Assembly: GCA_031459615.1 (NCBI GenBank)
Contig: JAVKIE010000011.1
Span: forward strand, 1-64,000
DNA from: Calidihabitans tengchongensis
GTDB taxonomy: Bacteria > Sysuimicrobiota > Sysuimicrobiia > Sysuimicrobiales > Kaftiobacteriaceae
DNA: 64,000 nucleotides
Reading direction: 5' to 3'
The translations under genes were made by a program, and so were the position numbers. Positions 41,652 to 49,205 of the stretch are shown in pieces; the stretch's first letter is position 1; every line of letters begins with the position of its first letter. The notes beneath the pieces are model-generated. The model was not told where the DNA came from, made no database searches, and saw only the letters and a list, made by a program, of their open reading frames with translations.

Positions 41652-43355
41652 ATGGAGATCGGCCTCTACCACGTCACCGTCGCCATCGTGGCGGCCATCT
41701 ACGCCATCCTGGCCATCGGGCTGAACATCATCTCCGGCTACGCCGGTCAGCCCACCCTGGGCCACGCGGCGTTTTGGGGCATCGGCGCCTACACCCAGGC
41801 CCTGCTCGTCACCCGGGCGGGGCTGTCGTTCTGGGAGGCGCTACCGCTGTCGGCGGCGGTGACGGCCCTCATCGGCGCGGGCGTGGGCACCGTCAGCATC
41901 CGCCTGCGCGAGGACTTTTTGGCCATCACCACCATCGGCATCAACTTCGTGGTCGTCTCCATCTTCCTGTACACGCCCTTCTTCGGCGGCAGCCTCGGCA
42001 TCGGCGGTGTCCTGCCTCCCACGCTGGGCGGGACGACACTCTCCAAGCCGGCCTACCTGGCCCTGGTGGGGGCGGTGGTGGTGGCCCTGGCGGGGCTGGA
42101 TGTCTGGCTGCGGCGCACGTGGCTGGGCATGGGGTGGGCGGCCCTGCGGGAGGACGAAATTGCCGCCGAGACGTGCGGGGTGGACACCCGGCGGTTCAAG
42201 GTGGTCGCCTTCGTCCTGGGGACGGCCCTGGCGGGCCTCGCCGGAGGACTGTACGCGCACTTCATCCAGTTCGTGGAGTACCGGGATTTCGGCTTTCCGG
42301 CGTCGGTGGCCGTCCTGAGCATGGTGGTGGTGGGAGGCCTGGGGACCCTGCGGGGCGCCGTCGCGGGGGCTGTGCTGCTTACGGTCCTGCCGGAAGTGTT
42401 CCGGGTGGTCAGCAACTACCGGATGCTCCTGTACGGCGTCACCCTGGTCCTGGTGATGCGCTACCAACCGTCAGGGCTGCTGGGGCCGGGCTCGTGGCTG
42501 GGCCGCGTCCTGGACCGGCGCCTGGCCCGGCCCCTCCGGCGGGTCCCCGCGCCTGCCCGCCCCGCAGCGGCGGCGGCCGTCCCCGCCTCCGACGGCGGAC
42601 CGATCATCGAGGTGCGCCAGGTCAGCAAGAGGTTTGCCGGCCTGTGGGCCGTCCGGGACGTCTCCCTCCAGGTGCGCCGCGGGGAGATCGTGGGGCTGGT
42701 CGGCCCCAATGGCGCCGGCAAGACCACCCTGTTCAACGTCATCTGCGGCCTGCTGCCGGCCGACGGGGGAGAGGTCCTGCTGGACGGGCGGCCGCTGACC
42801 GGGCTGCGGCCGTCGGAGATCGCCCGCCGGGGAGTGGGCCGCACCTTCCAGATCACGCGGCCATTTGGGGGGATGTCGGTGCTGACCAACGTGGTCGTCG
42901 CCCTGGGGCACGGCGCATACCCGCATCCCCGCCGGCGCCTGCGGAGGGCGGAGGAACCGGAGGTCCTGGGGCGGGCGTGGGAGATCCTGGACCGGACCGG
43001 GCTGGCCGATCACGCCCACACACCCGCGCGTGCCCTGCCCCTGGGGATGCAGCGGCGGCTGGAGGTCGCCCGCGCTCTGGCCCTGGACCCCACAGTACTG
43101 CTGCTGGACGAGCCGCTGGGCGGGCTCACCGCCGGCGAGATCGAAGGCGTGGTGGCCCTCATCCGCGCCCTGCGCGAGGAGGGCAGGACCTTTCTGGTGG
43201 TAGAGCACAACATGCCGGTGGCGATGCGGCTGTGCGACCGCATCGTGGTGATGCACTACGGGGAGAAGATCGCCGAGGGATCTCCCGCCCAGATCCAGGC
43301 CGACCCACGGGTGCGGGAGGCCTACCTTGGGGCGACGTATGCTGAACGACGTTGA
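41652..43355 (+). CDS. LivM permease-LivG ATPase fusion
   Basis: A 567-residue single polypeptide combining a LivM-like permease (about 1-290; S-G-Y-A-G-Q-P-T-L-G-H-A-A-F and R-E-D-E-I-A-A-E-T-C-G-V-D motifs) with a LivG-like ATPase (about 315-567). The two are joined by an alanine/proline-rich linker. The ATPase has Walker A G-P-N-G-A-G-K-T-T, a divergent signature L-P-L-G-M-Q-R-R-L, Walker B V-L-L-L-D-E-P, and the switch histidine in V-E-H-N. Such fusions occur in several high-GC groups. A second ATPase (LivF) normally completes the transporter but does not follow here, so the domain may dimerise with itself or with a remote LivF. Its stop lies in the left arm of a long inverted repeat. Confidence 0.88.
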   Translation: MEIGLYHVTVAIVAAIYAILAIGLNIISGYAGQPTLGHAAFWGIGAYTQALLVTRAGLSFWEALPLSAAVTALIGAGVGTVSIRLREDFLAITTIGINFVVVSIFLYTPFFGGSLGIGGVLPPTLGGTTLSKPAYLALVGAVVVALAGLDVWLRRTWLGMGWAALREDEIAAETCGVDTRRFKVVAFVLGTALAGLAGGLYAHFIQFVEYRDFGFPASVAVLSMVVVGGLGTLRGAVAGAVLLTVLPEVFRVVSNYRMLLYGVTLVLVMRYQPSGLLGPGSWLGRVLDRRLARPLRRVPAPARPAAAAAVPASDGGPIIEVRQVSKRFAGLWAVRDVSLQVRRGEIVGLVGPNGAGKTTLFNVICGLLPADGGEVLLDGRPLTGLRPSEIARRGVGRTFQITRPFGGMSVLTNVVVALGHGAYPHPRRRLRRAEEPEVLGRAWEILDRTGLADHAHTPARALPLGMQRRLEVARALALDPTVLLLDEPLGGLTAGEIEGVVALIRALREEGRTFLVVEHNMPVAMRLCDRIVVMHYGEKIAEGSPAQIQADPRVREAYLGATYAERR

Positions 43356-43423
43356 AGGTTGGAGGGTGAAGGTGAGGATGAAGGAGTAGTGAGGATTCTT
43401 ACCTTCACCATTCAACCTTCAAC
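43351..43423. repeat. 23-bp imperfect inverted repeat between convergent genes
   Basis: Left arm GTTGAAGGTTGGAGGGTGAAGGT (43351-43373) is complementary to the right arm (43401-43423) at all but two positions, with a 27-nt loop. It spans the stop of the LivM-LivG fusion and the gap to the convergent small gene. It could act as a bidirectional transcription stop or be a mobile repeat unit. There is no T-tract, so factor-independent termination is not certain. Confidence 0.7.
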
Positions 43424-43601
43424 CCAGTTCACCGGCAAGTCGCTGGAACTCGGCGGCGCGCCAGGGGGCCCTCTTGACCAGCTTCTCGAGGATCTTCTGC
43501 TTCTCCTCGGCGGTTCGCGCCTGCTGCAGGCGTGCCAGCAGCTTGCGGACCCGCTCACGGCGGTGGCGCCGCTGGCGGAGTTCGCGGTCCCGCACACGCA
43601 T
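43419..43601 (-). CDS. Small basic coiled-coil protein (DUF6800-like)
   Basis: A 60-residue highly charged helical peptide with R-D-R-E-L-R-Q-R-R-H-R-R-E-R-V-R-K-L-L-A near the start, followed by E-E-K-Q-K-I-L-E-K-L. The composition and layout resemble the small DUF6800-type proteins, but this is a weak match. The start is well supported: GGGAGGTGA lies just upstream of the ATG. It follows the VWA-domain gene by 30 nt on the same strand, so the two are probably expressed together. It ends inside the right arm of the long inverted repeat. Confidence 0.6.
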   Translation of the reverse strand: MRVRDRELRQRRHRRERVRKLLARLQQARTAEEKQKILEKLVKRAPWRAAEFQRLAGELG

Positions 43602-43631
43602 CCGCTCTCACCTCCCGCGACGGTCCAGGCA

Positions 43632-44564
43632 TCAGCCGATCCGGTACAGCCGCGCCCCGGCCACCAGGGAGGCGACCAGGAACGCCGCCGCCGCCGCGGC
43701 CGCGGCGGGCGAGGCGTCCACCGGCCGCACCGTCCACCCGACCACCCGGGACAGGTCCCGGTAGACCTCCCGCAGCCGGCGGGCGTCGGAGGCCCGGTAG
43801 TAGGTCCCACCGGTGCGGTCGGCGATGGCCTGCAAGGTAGGCTCGTCGAGCACTCCCCAGATGCCGCTGCGCAAGCGCGCCGGGTCGGTCTCGGTGGCCA
43901 CCCCCACAGTATACACCCGCACTCCCCGGGCGCGGGCAACCTCCGCCGCCTCCAGGGGAGGAACGCCGTCACTGGCCCGGCCGTCCGACAGCAGCACCGC
44001 CACCGCCCGGAGGGTCGGCAAAGCCGCCTCCCCCGCCCGCCCCTCACCCGCCACCGCCCGCACCGCCTCCACCAGGCCCGAGCCGAGCTGGGTCCGCAAC
44101 TGGGTGGACAGGGTGCGGATGGCCTGAGCCAGCCGGTCCCGGTCGGTGGTCAGGGGCACGACCGTCGCCGCGTAGTTGCCGAAGGTCACCAGCGCCACCG
44201 GCGTGGCGGCCGGCAGCCCGGCCAGGAACTCCAGGGCCGCGGCCTTGGCGGCCTCGATCCGGCTGGGAAGGATGTCGGCCTCCTCCATGCTGCGGCTGAC
44301 GTCCACCACCAGCGCCACCGGCAGCCCCTTCGGAACCCGCCACGGCACTACCGGACCCGCGGCCGCCACCACCGACGTCAGCAGCGCGGCGCCCAGGGCG
44401 ACCGCCCCCGCGTGTCGCCCGCGGGAGGCGGTCGCCTGCAGCAGGGACGAGGGAAAGCGTACCGCCAGGCGCGCCGGCGCCCGCCGCAGGGCGGTGACGT
44501 ACAGCACCGCCAGGGCAGGAAGCGCCGGGATCACCGCCAGGACCTGTGGATGTCTCCAGCCCAT
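43632..44564 (-). CDS. Membrane-anchored VWA domain protein (BatA-like)
   Basis: A 310-residue protein with N-terminal membrane segments (about 8-27 and 55-75), a von Willebrand A domain (about 80-260) and a C-terminal membrane helix (about 288-306). The MIDAS metal site is intact: D-V-S-R-S-M for D-x-S-x-S, a threonine in T-F-G-N, and L-L-S-D-G-R-A-S-D. The layout matches BatA/BatB-type proteins of the MoxR-Bat system, but no moxR ATPase is nearby. It starts after a GGAGGAGG site and is followed by the small basic gene. It may bind partner proteins at the cell surface or periplasm. Confidence 0.85.
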   Translation of the reverse strand: MGWRHPQVLAVIPALPALAVLYVTALRRAPARLAVRFPSSLLQATASRGRHAGAVALGAALLTSVVAAAGPVVPWRVPKGLPVALVVDVSRSMEEADILPSRIEAAKAAALEFLAGLPAATPVALVTFGNYAATVVPLTTDRDRLAQAIRTLSTQLRTQLGSGLVEAVRAVAGEGRAGEAALPTLRAVAVLLSDGRASDGVPPLEAAEVARARGVRVYTVGVATETDPARLRSGIWGVLDEPTLQAIADRTGGTYYRASDARRLREVYRDLSRVVGWTVRPVDASPAAAAAAAAFLVASLVAGARLYRIG

Positions 44565-44674
44565 GCCGGCCTCCTCCCGGCCCGCCGGGTCGGTGGCGCT
44601 ATCGTACACCGCCCGCCCCGGTCCTGGCGACCCGGTCCCCGTCCCGGGGCGCGGTATCATGGGAATGGCCGGCC

Positions 44675-45829
44675 GTGGACCTGACCGTGGATGCGCGCCC
44701 CGCGGCGCCCGCCCAGCGCTGCGCCCTGTGCGGGACCCACTCTCCCCTGATCGCCTCGTGGCTGGGGGTCTGCGGTCCCTGCGTCCGCCGCCATCCGGAG
44801 CGGGCGGAGCCCCTGGTCCGCGCGGCCCACCGCCGCATCCGCCGGATGTTCGGCCAGCCCGAGTCCCCGCCCCGCACGCCGGGCGGAGTGCGGTGCACCC
44901 TCTGCGCCCACCAGTGCGTGATCGGCCCGTCCGAGGTCGGCTACTGCGGCCTGCGGGTCGCCCGGGACGGACGGCTGGTGCACCTGGCCGGGACGCCGTC
45001 CCGGGGCCTGCTCCACTGGTACCGGGATCCGCTGCCCACCAACTGCGTGGCCATGGAGGTGTGCGCCGGGCGGGGCAGGCGGCGGGGCCACAACCTGGCC
45101 GTGTTTTACGGCAGCTGCACGCTGAACTGCGGGTACTGCCAGAACTGGCACTACCGGGACTTCCTGCCCACATCCGCCGAGATCGCGGCGGAGCGGGTGG
45201 CGCCATCGCCGGCAGCGTCGCCCCTGGCGCGGCGGGGCATCAGCGCCGCCGACCTGGCGGCGGTCGCCACGGCCGACACCTTCTGCGTGTGCTACTTCGG
45301 AGGCGACCCCGCCTCCCAGATGCCCCACGCCCTGGCCTCGGCCGCGCTGCTGGCCTCCCGGGGCGTGGTCGTCTGCTGGGAAACGGCCGGCACGGCGCAC
45401 CCCCACCTGCTGGACCGGGCCGTGGAGCTGTCCCTGCACACCGGCGGCACCGTCAAGTTCGACCTCAAGGCGTACTCGGAGGGCCTCCACCTCGCCCTCA
45501 CCGGCAGCTCCAACCGGCAGACCCTGGCCACCTTCGCCCGCGCCGCCGCCCGGTTCGCCGAGCGGCCGGACCCGCCCCTGGTGGTGGCCAGCACGCTCCT
45601 GGTGCCGGGATATGTGGACGCCGACGAAGTCCATCAGATCGCCCGGTTCATCGCGGGGTTCAACCGCGACATCCCCCTGGTCCTGCTGGGGTTCGCGCCG
45701 AACTTCTTCATGCCGGACCTGCCCCCCACATCGGTCCGCCACGCCGACGACGCCGTCGCCGCGGCCCGGGCCGCCGGCCTGACCACCGTGCGGGTCGGCA
45801 ACCGCCACCTGCTGTCCCGGGACTACTGA
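44675..45829 (+). CDS. AmmeMemoRadiSam-type radical SAM protein
   Basis: A 384-residue radical SAM protein related to PflA/PflX. The Fe-S cluster motif is in C-T-L-N-C-G-Y-C-Q-N-W (C-x3-C-x2-C). N-terminal cysteine clusters C-A-L-C-G, C-G-P-C and C-T-L-C-A-H-Q-C, with E-V-G-Y-C-G-L-R, match the AmmeMemoRadiSam family, which modifies unknown substrates with AMMECR1 and Memo partners not present here. The start is uncertain; GTG at 44675 is chosen to begin near the first conserved cysteine, since the longer frame upstream is low complexity. Its last ~95 nt are repeated in decayed form 7.1 kb downstream. Confidence 0.82.
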   Translation: MDLTVDARPAAPAQRCALCGTHSPLIASWLGVCGPCVRRHPERAEPLVRAAHRRIRRMFGQPESPPRTPGGVRCTLCAHQCVIGPSEVGYCGLRVARDGRLVHLAGTPSRGLLHWYRDPLPTNCVAMEVCAGRGRRRGHNLAVFYGSCTLNCGYCQNWHYRDFLPTSAEIAAERVAPSPAASPLARRGISAADLAAVATADTFCVCYFGGDPASQMPHALASAALLASRGVVVCWETAGTAHPHLLDRAVELSLHTGGTVKFDLKAYSEGLHLALTGSSNRQTLATFARAAARFAERPDPPLVVASTLLVPGYVDADEVHQIARFIAGFNRDIPLVLLGFAPNFFMPDLPPTSVRHADDAVAAARAAGLTTVRVGNRHLLSRDY

Positions 45830-45842
45830 ATATCGCCATCGC

Positions 45843-45858
45843 CTGAGCCGGGGCTCAG
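45843..45858. terminator. Hairpin between convergent radical SAM and aldehyde dehydrogenase genes
   Basis: CTGAGCC-GG-GGCTCAG forms a perfect 7-bp stem with a 2-nt loop directly between the two convergent stop codons; its right arm overlaps the aldehyde dehydrogenase stop. There is no T-tract, so it is a possible rather than certain bidirectional terminator. Confidence 0.4.
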
Positions 45859-46928
45859 CCCGACGTCCGGATCGCCACCATCTGGATATGGGTCATCTCC
45901 TCGATGGCGTAGCGCACCCCCTCCCGCCCGATCCCGCTCTGCCGCATGCCTCCGTACGGCATGTGGTCGGCGCGGAAGGTGGGCGCGTCGTTGATGATCA
46001 CGCCGCCGAAAGTGAGCGTGCGGATGGCCCGAAAGATCCGGTCAATGTCCCGGGTGAACACGGCGGCCTGCAGCCCGTAGGTCGTGGCGTTGGCCTGCTC
46101 CAGCGCTTCCTCGAAACTGTCGGCCTCCATGACCGCCGCCACCGGAGCGAAAGCCTCCTTCTCCACCACCTTCATCGGGGGCCGGGTCCCGGTCAGCACC
46201 GTGGGCCAGTACACCGCACCCTCCCGGCGGCCACCGGTCACCACCTCCGCCCCGTCCGCTTGCGCTTCCCTGACCCACTCCTCGATGCGCTCGGCCTCCC
46301 GCACATCGATCATCGGCCCGACGTCCACCCTCTCGTCCAGGGGATCGCCGATCACCATCTCCTCGGTTGCCCGGGTAAACTTGTCCAGGAAAGGCTCGAA
46401 GACCCGCCGGTCGGTGTAGATGCGCTGGACCGAGAGGCAGACCTGCCCGGAGTTGTAGTACGCGCCCACGGCGCAGCGCCTGGCCGCCACCTCCAGATCG
46501 CCGTCGGCGGCGATCACCACCGGTGAGGTGTTTCCCAGCTCGAGGGTGACCTTCTTGATCCCGGCGCGGCTGACGATGTGGCGCCCCACATCCGTGCTGC
46601 CGGTAAAAGTCACCTTCCCGACCCGCGGGTCGGTCACGAGCCAGTCGCCCACGGTGCCGCCGGGCCCCACGACCAGGTTGATGGCGCCCGGCGGCACCCC
46701 GCACGCCTCCAGAATCTGGCAGAGCCTCACCGAAGTCAGCGGCGTCGCGCTGGCCGGTTTCAGGACAACGGCGTTCCCGGCCGCGATGGCCGGAGCCACC
46801 TTATGGGCCACCAGGTTGAGCGGAAAGTTGAACGGGGTGATCGCCGCCACGACGCCGACCGGCCGCCGCACGTAGAATCCGACGTACCCCACCCCCGCGG
46901 GCACGGCGTCCAGAGGGACGGTCTCTCC
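45855..46928 (-). pseudogene. 5'-truncated aldehyde dehydrogenase
   Basis: The product has the central and C-terminal parts of an NAD(P)-dependent aldehyde dehydrogenase: T-P-F-N-F-P-L-N-L, F-T-G-S-T-D-V-G, L-E-L-G-N-T-S-P with the general-base glutamate, the nucleophile in N-S-G-Q-V-C-L-S-V-Q-R, and a C-terminal G-G-M-R-Q-S-G. Members are normally about 480 residues, but this copy lacks about the first 125. Recognisable sequence begins at H-G-E-T-V-P-L-D-A-V, five codons after an in-frame TGA, exactly where the divergent hyuA upstream region begins. The GTG at 46902-46904 could still start a 349-residue product, which would lack part of the NAD-binding and dimer regions. It is probably inactive. 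Confidence 0.75.
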
Positions 46929-46953
46929 GTGTGTATAAAGAGCTCATCCGGTC

Positions 46954-49059
46954 ATGGTGCGGGTCGGCGTAGACGTTGGCGGGACGTTCACAGACCTGGT
47001 GGCCTTTGCCGAGGAGACGGACGAGACGGCCCTCATCAAGGTCCCCTCCACCCCGTCGGACCCGGCCCACGGCGTGGTCGAAGCCGTCCGGCGATTCCTG
47101 CGGGACCATGGCCGTCGCTGGGAGATCCGTGGTGCCTCCGTGTCCTTGATCCATGCCTCCACCATCGGCACGAACCTGCTCCTGGGACAGAAGGGCCTCC
47201 GCATCCCCACGGGCGCGCTGGTCACCACCGAGGGGTTCCGGGATGTCCTGGAGATCGGAAGGCAGCGGCGGCCTGACCTCTATGATCTGTTCTTCCAGCG
47301 CCCGAGGCCTCTGGTTGAGCGGCGGCACCGGTATACGGTACGGGAGAGGATGGATGCGCAGGGTACGGTCGTGGTGCCTCTGGACGAAGAGGGGATCCGG
47401 CACATCGCGGAGGGGATGCGGGAGGAAGGGATCGAGACCGTGGCCGTCTGTTTCCTGCACTCCTACGCAAACCCGACCCACGAGACCGCCGCCAGGCGCC
47501 TTCTGTCCGCGCTCCTTCCGGACGTTCCCATCGTCATCTCCTCCGACGTGAACCCGGAGTACCGGGAATATGAGCGAACCAGCACCACCGTCGTCAACGC
47601 GTTGTTGATCCCGGTGGTGTCCAGCTACCTCCGGGAGCTCGAGGGGAGAATCCGCGCCGAGGGAATGGCCTGTCCGGTGTACGTCATGCAGTCCAACGGG
47701 GGGCTCGCCACCGTCGAGTCGGCATGCCGCCTCCCCGCCGCCACCATCGAGTCCGGTCCTGCCGCCGGGGTTGTGGCGTCTGCCACCCTCGGGAAGATGC
47801 TCGGGATCCCTTCCATCCTGAGCTTCGACATGGGGGGAACCACAGCGAAAGCAGGTGCCATTGTGGGCGGCGTCCCCCAGGTGGTCACGGAGTACGAGGT
47901 CGGGGGGCGCATCCACAGCGGCCGCATCGTGAAGGGAAGCGGGTATCCCGTGCGGTTTCCCTTCATTGACCTGGCCGAGGTCAGTGCCGGGGGCGGGACC
48001 ATCGCATGGCTGGATCCGGCGGGCGGGCTTCGCTGCGGTCCCCTGAGCGCGGGCGCACGCCCCGGACCGGCGTGCTATGGCCTGGGAGGGGAGGACCCCA
48101 CCGTCACCGATGTCAACCTCCTCCTGGGCCGGATCAATCCGCGGGGTCTTGTGGGCGGCGAGATGCCGGTGTCGCCGGCCCTGGCGGAGGAAGCGCTGAG
48201 GAAGAAGATCGCCGATCCCCTGGGACTGGACCTCGTGCGTGCCGCTTCAGGAATCCTCCAGATCGTGAATACCCAGATGGTGCGCGCCCTTCGCCTGGTA
48301 TCCCTGGAGCGGGGGTATGACCCCAGGTCGATGGCCCTCATGGCGTTCGGGGGGGCGGGCCCCATGCACGCGGCGTTCCTGGCGGAGGAGCTCGGCATCC
48401 CGGAGGTCATCGTCCCCCCCGCCCCTGGGCTCTTTTCTGCCCTCGGCCTCGTGACGAGCGACTTCAAGCACGACTATGTGCGCAGCATCATGCGCCTTGC
48501 CGCGGCGGTGGACCTGGAAGCCCTGGAGCAGGCGTTCCGAGATCTGGAGCGGGAGGCCGTGCGGCAGCTCCGCCATGAGGGCGTTCCCGAGGCGCAGATC
48601 CTTCTGCAGCGGCAGCTCGACCTTCGCTATCTCGGGCAGTCCTACGAGATTACCGTGAACGCCCCGCGGCCCGTGGAGAGGACGAGTCTGAACTCCGTGG
48701 TCGAGGCCTTTCACAGGCGGCATGCGGAGATCTATGGCTATGCGGCGGAGAGAGAACCGGTGGAGGTCGTAAACGCCAGGCTCACGGCCACAGGGATCGT
48801 CGAGAAACCAGCCCTGGCACGGCCAGGCGGGCGAGGGTCTCAAGCGCCGGGCGACGCCAGGGTGGGGGAGCGGCCCGTATACTTCGAGGGCTCCGGTTGG
48901 CACTCCGCCCCCGTCTACTGGCGTCCGCATCTCTCCCCTCACGAGTCGGTCAAGGGCCCGGCGATCGTTGAGCAGTACGACGCCACCACCGTCATCCCTC
49001 CAGGGTACACGGCGACGGTCGACGAGGCGTCGAACCTCCACCTGCGCCGGCAGATGTAG
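46954..49059 (+). CDS. hyuA: Hydantoinase/oxoprolinase family subunit A
   Basis: A 701-residue ATP-dependent amidohydrolase subunit (N-methylhydantoinase A/5-oxoprolinase alpha type). Signatures are the N-terminal G-V-D-V-G-G-T-F-T-D nucleotide-binding motif, T-I-G-T-N-L-L-L, the G-P-A-A-G-V-V region, and D-M-G-G-T-T-A-K (actin-like phosphate loop). It would act with HyuB to open a lactam or hydantoin ring using ATP, for instance 5-oxoproline to glutamate. Codon choice is visibly less GC-biased than most of the window. The start follows a weak site after a truncated aldehyde dehydrogenase, so its original promoter may have been lost or replaced. Confidence 0.92.
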   Translation: MVRVGVDVGGTFTDLVAFAEETDETALIKVPSTPSDPAHGVVEAVRRFLRDHGRRWEIRGASVSLIHASTIGTNLLLGQKGLRIPTGALVTTEGFRDVLEIGRQRRPDLYDLFFQRPRPLVERRHRYTVRERMDAQGTVVVPLDEEGIRHIAEGMREEGIETVAVCFLHSYANPTHETAARRLLSALLPDVPIVISSDVNPEYREYERTSTTVVNALLIPVVSSYLRELEGRIRAEGMACPVYVMQSNGGLATVESACRLPAATIESGPAAGVVASATLGKMLGIPSILSFDMGGTTAKAGAIVGGVPQVVTEYEVGGRIHSGRIVKGSGYPVRFPFIDLAEVSAGGGTIAWLDPAGGLRCGPLSAGARPGPACYGLGGEDPTVTDVNLLLGRINPRGLVGGEMPVSPALAEEALRKKIADPLGLDLVRAASGILQIVNTQMVRALRLVSLERGYDPRSMALMAFGGAGPMHAAFLAEELGIPEVIVPPAPGLFSALGLVTSDFKHDYVRSIMRLAAAVDLEALEQAFRDLEREAVRQLRHEGVPEAQILLQRQLDLRYLGQSYEITVNAPRPVERTSLNSVVEAFHRRHAEIYGYAAEREPVEVVNARLTATGIVEKPALARPGGRGSQAPGDARVGERPVYFEGSGWHSAPVYWRPHLSPHESVKGPAIVEQYDATTVIPPGYTATVDEASNLHLRRQM

Positions 49060-49205
49060 GGAGATGCGCCGTGCGACTCTGGCGGGGCCTCCCTACGGGG
49101 AAGAGCGGAAGGGAGGTCCCTCCCACGACGGGCGCGCGCTCGGCCGGGGACGCGGAGCGGGACCTCTTTGGACATGCGGGGCATGAGGCCTTTCGGAGGA
49201 TTCCG

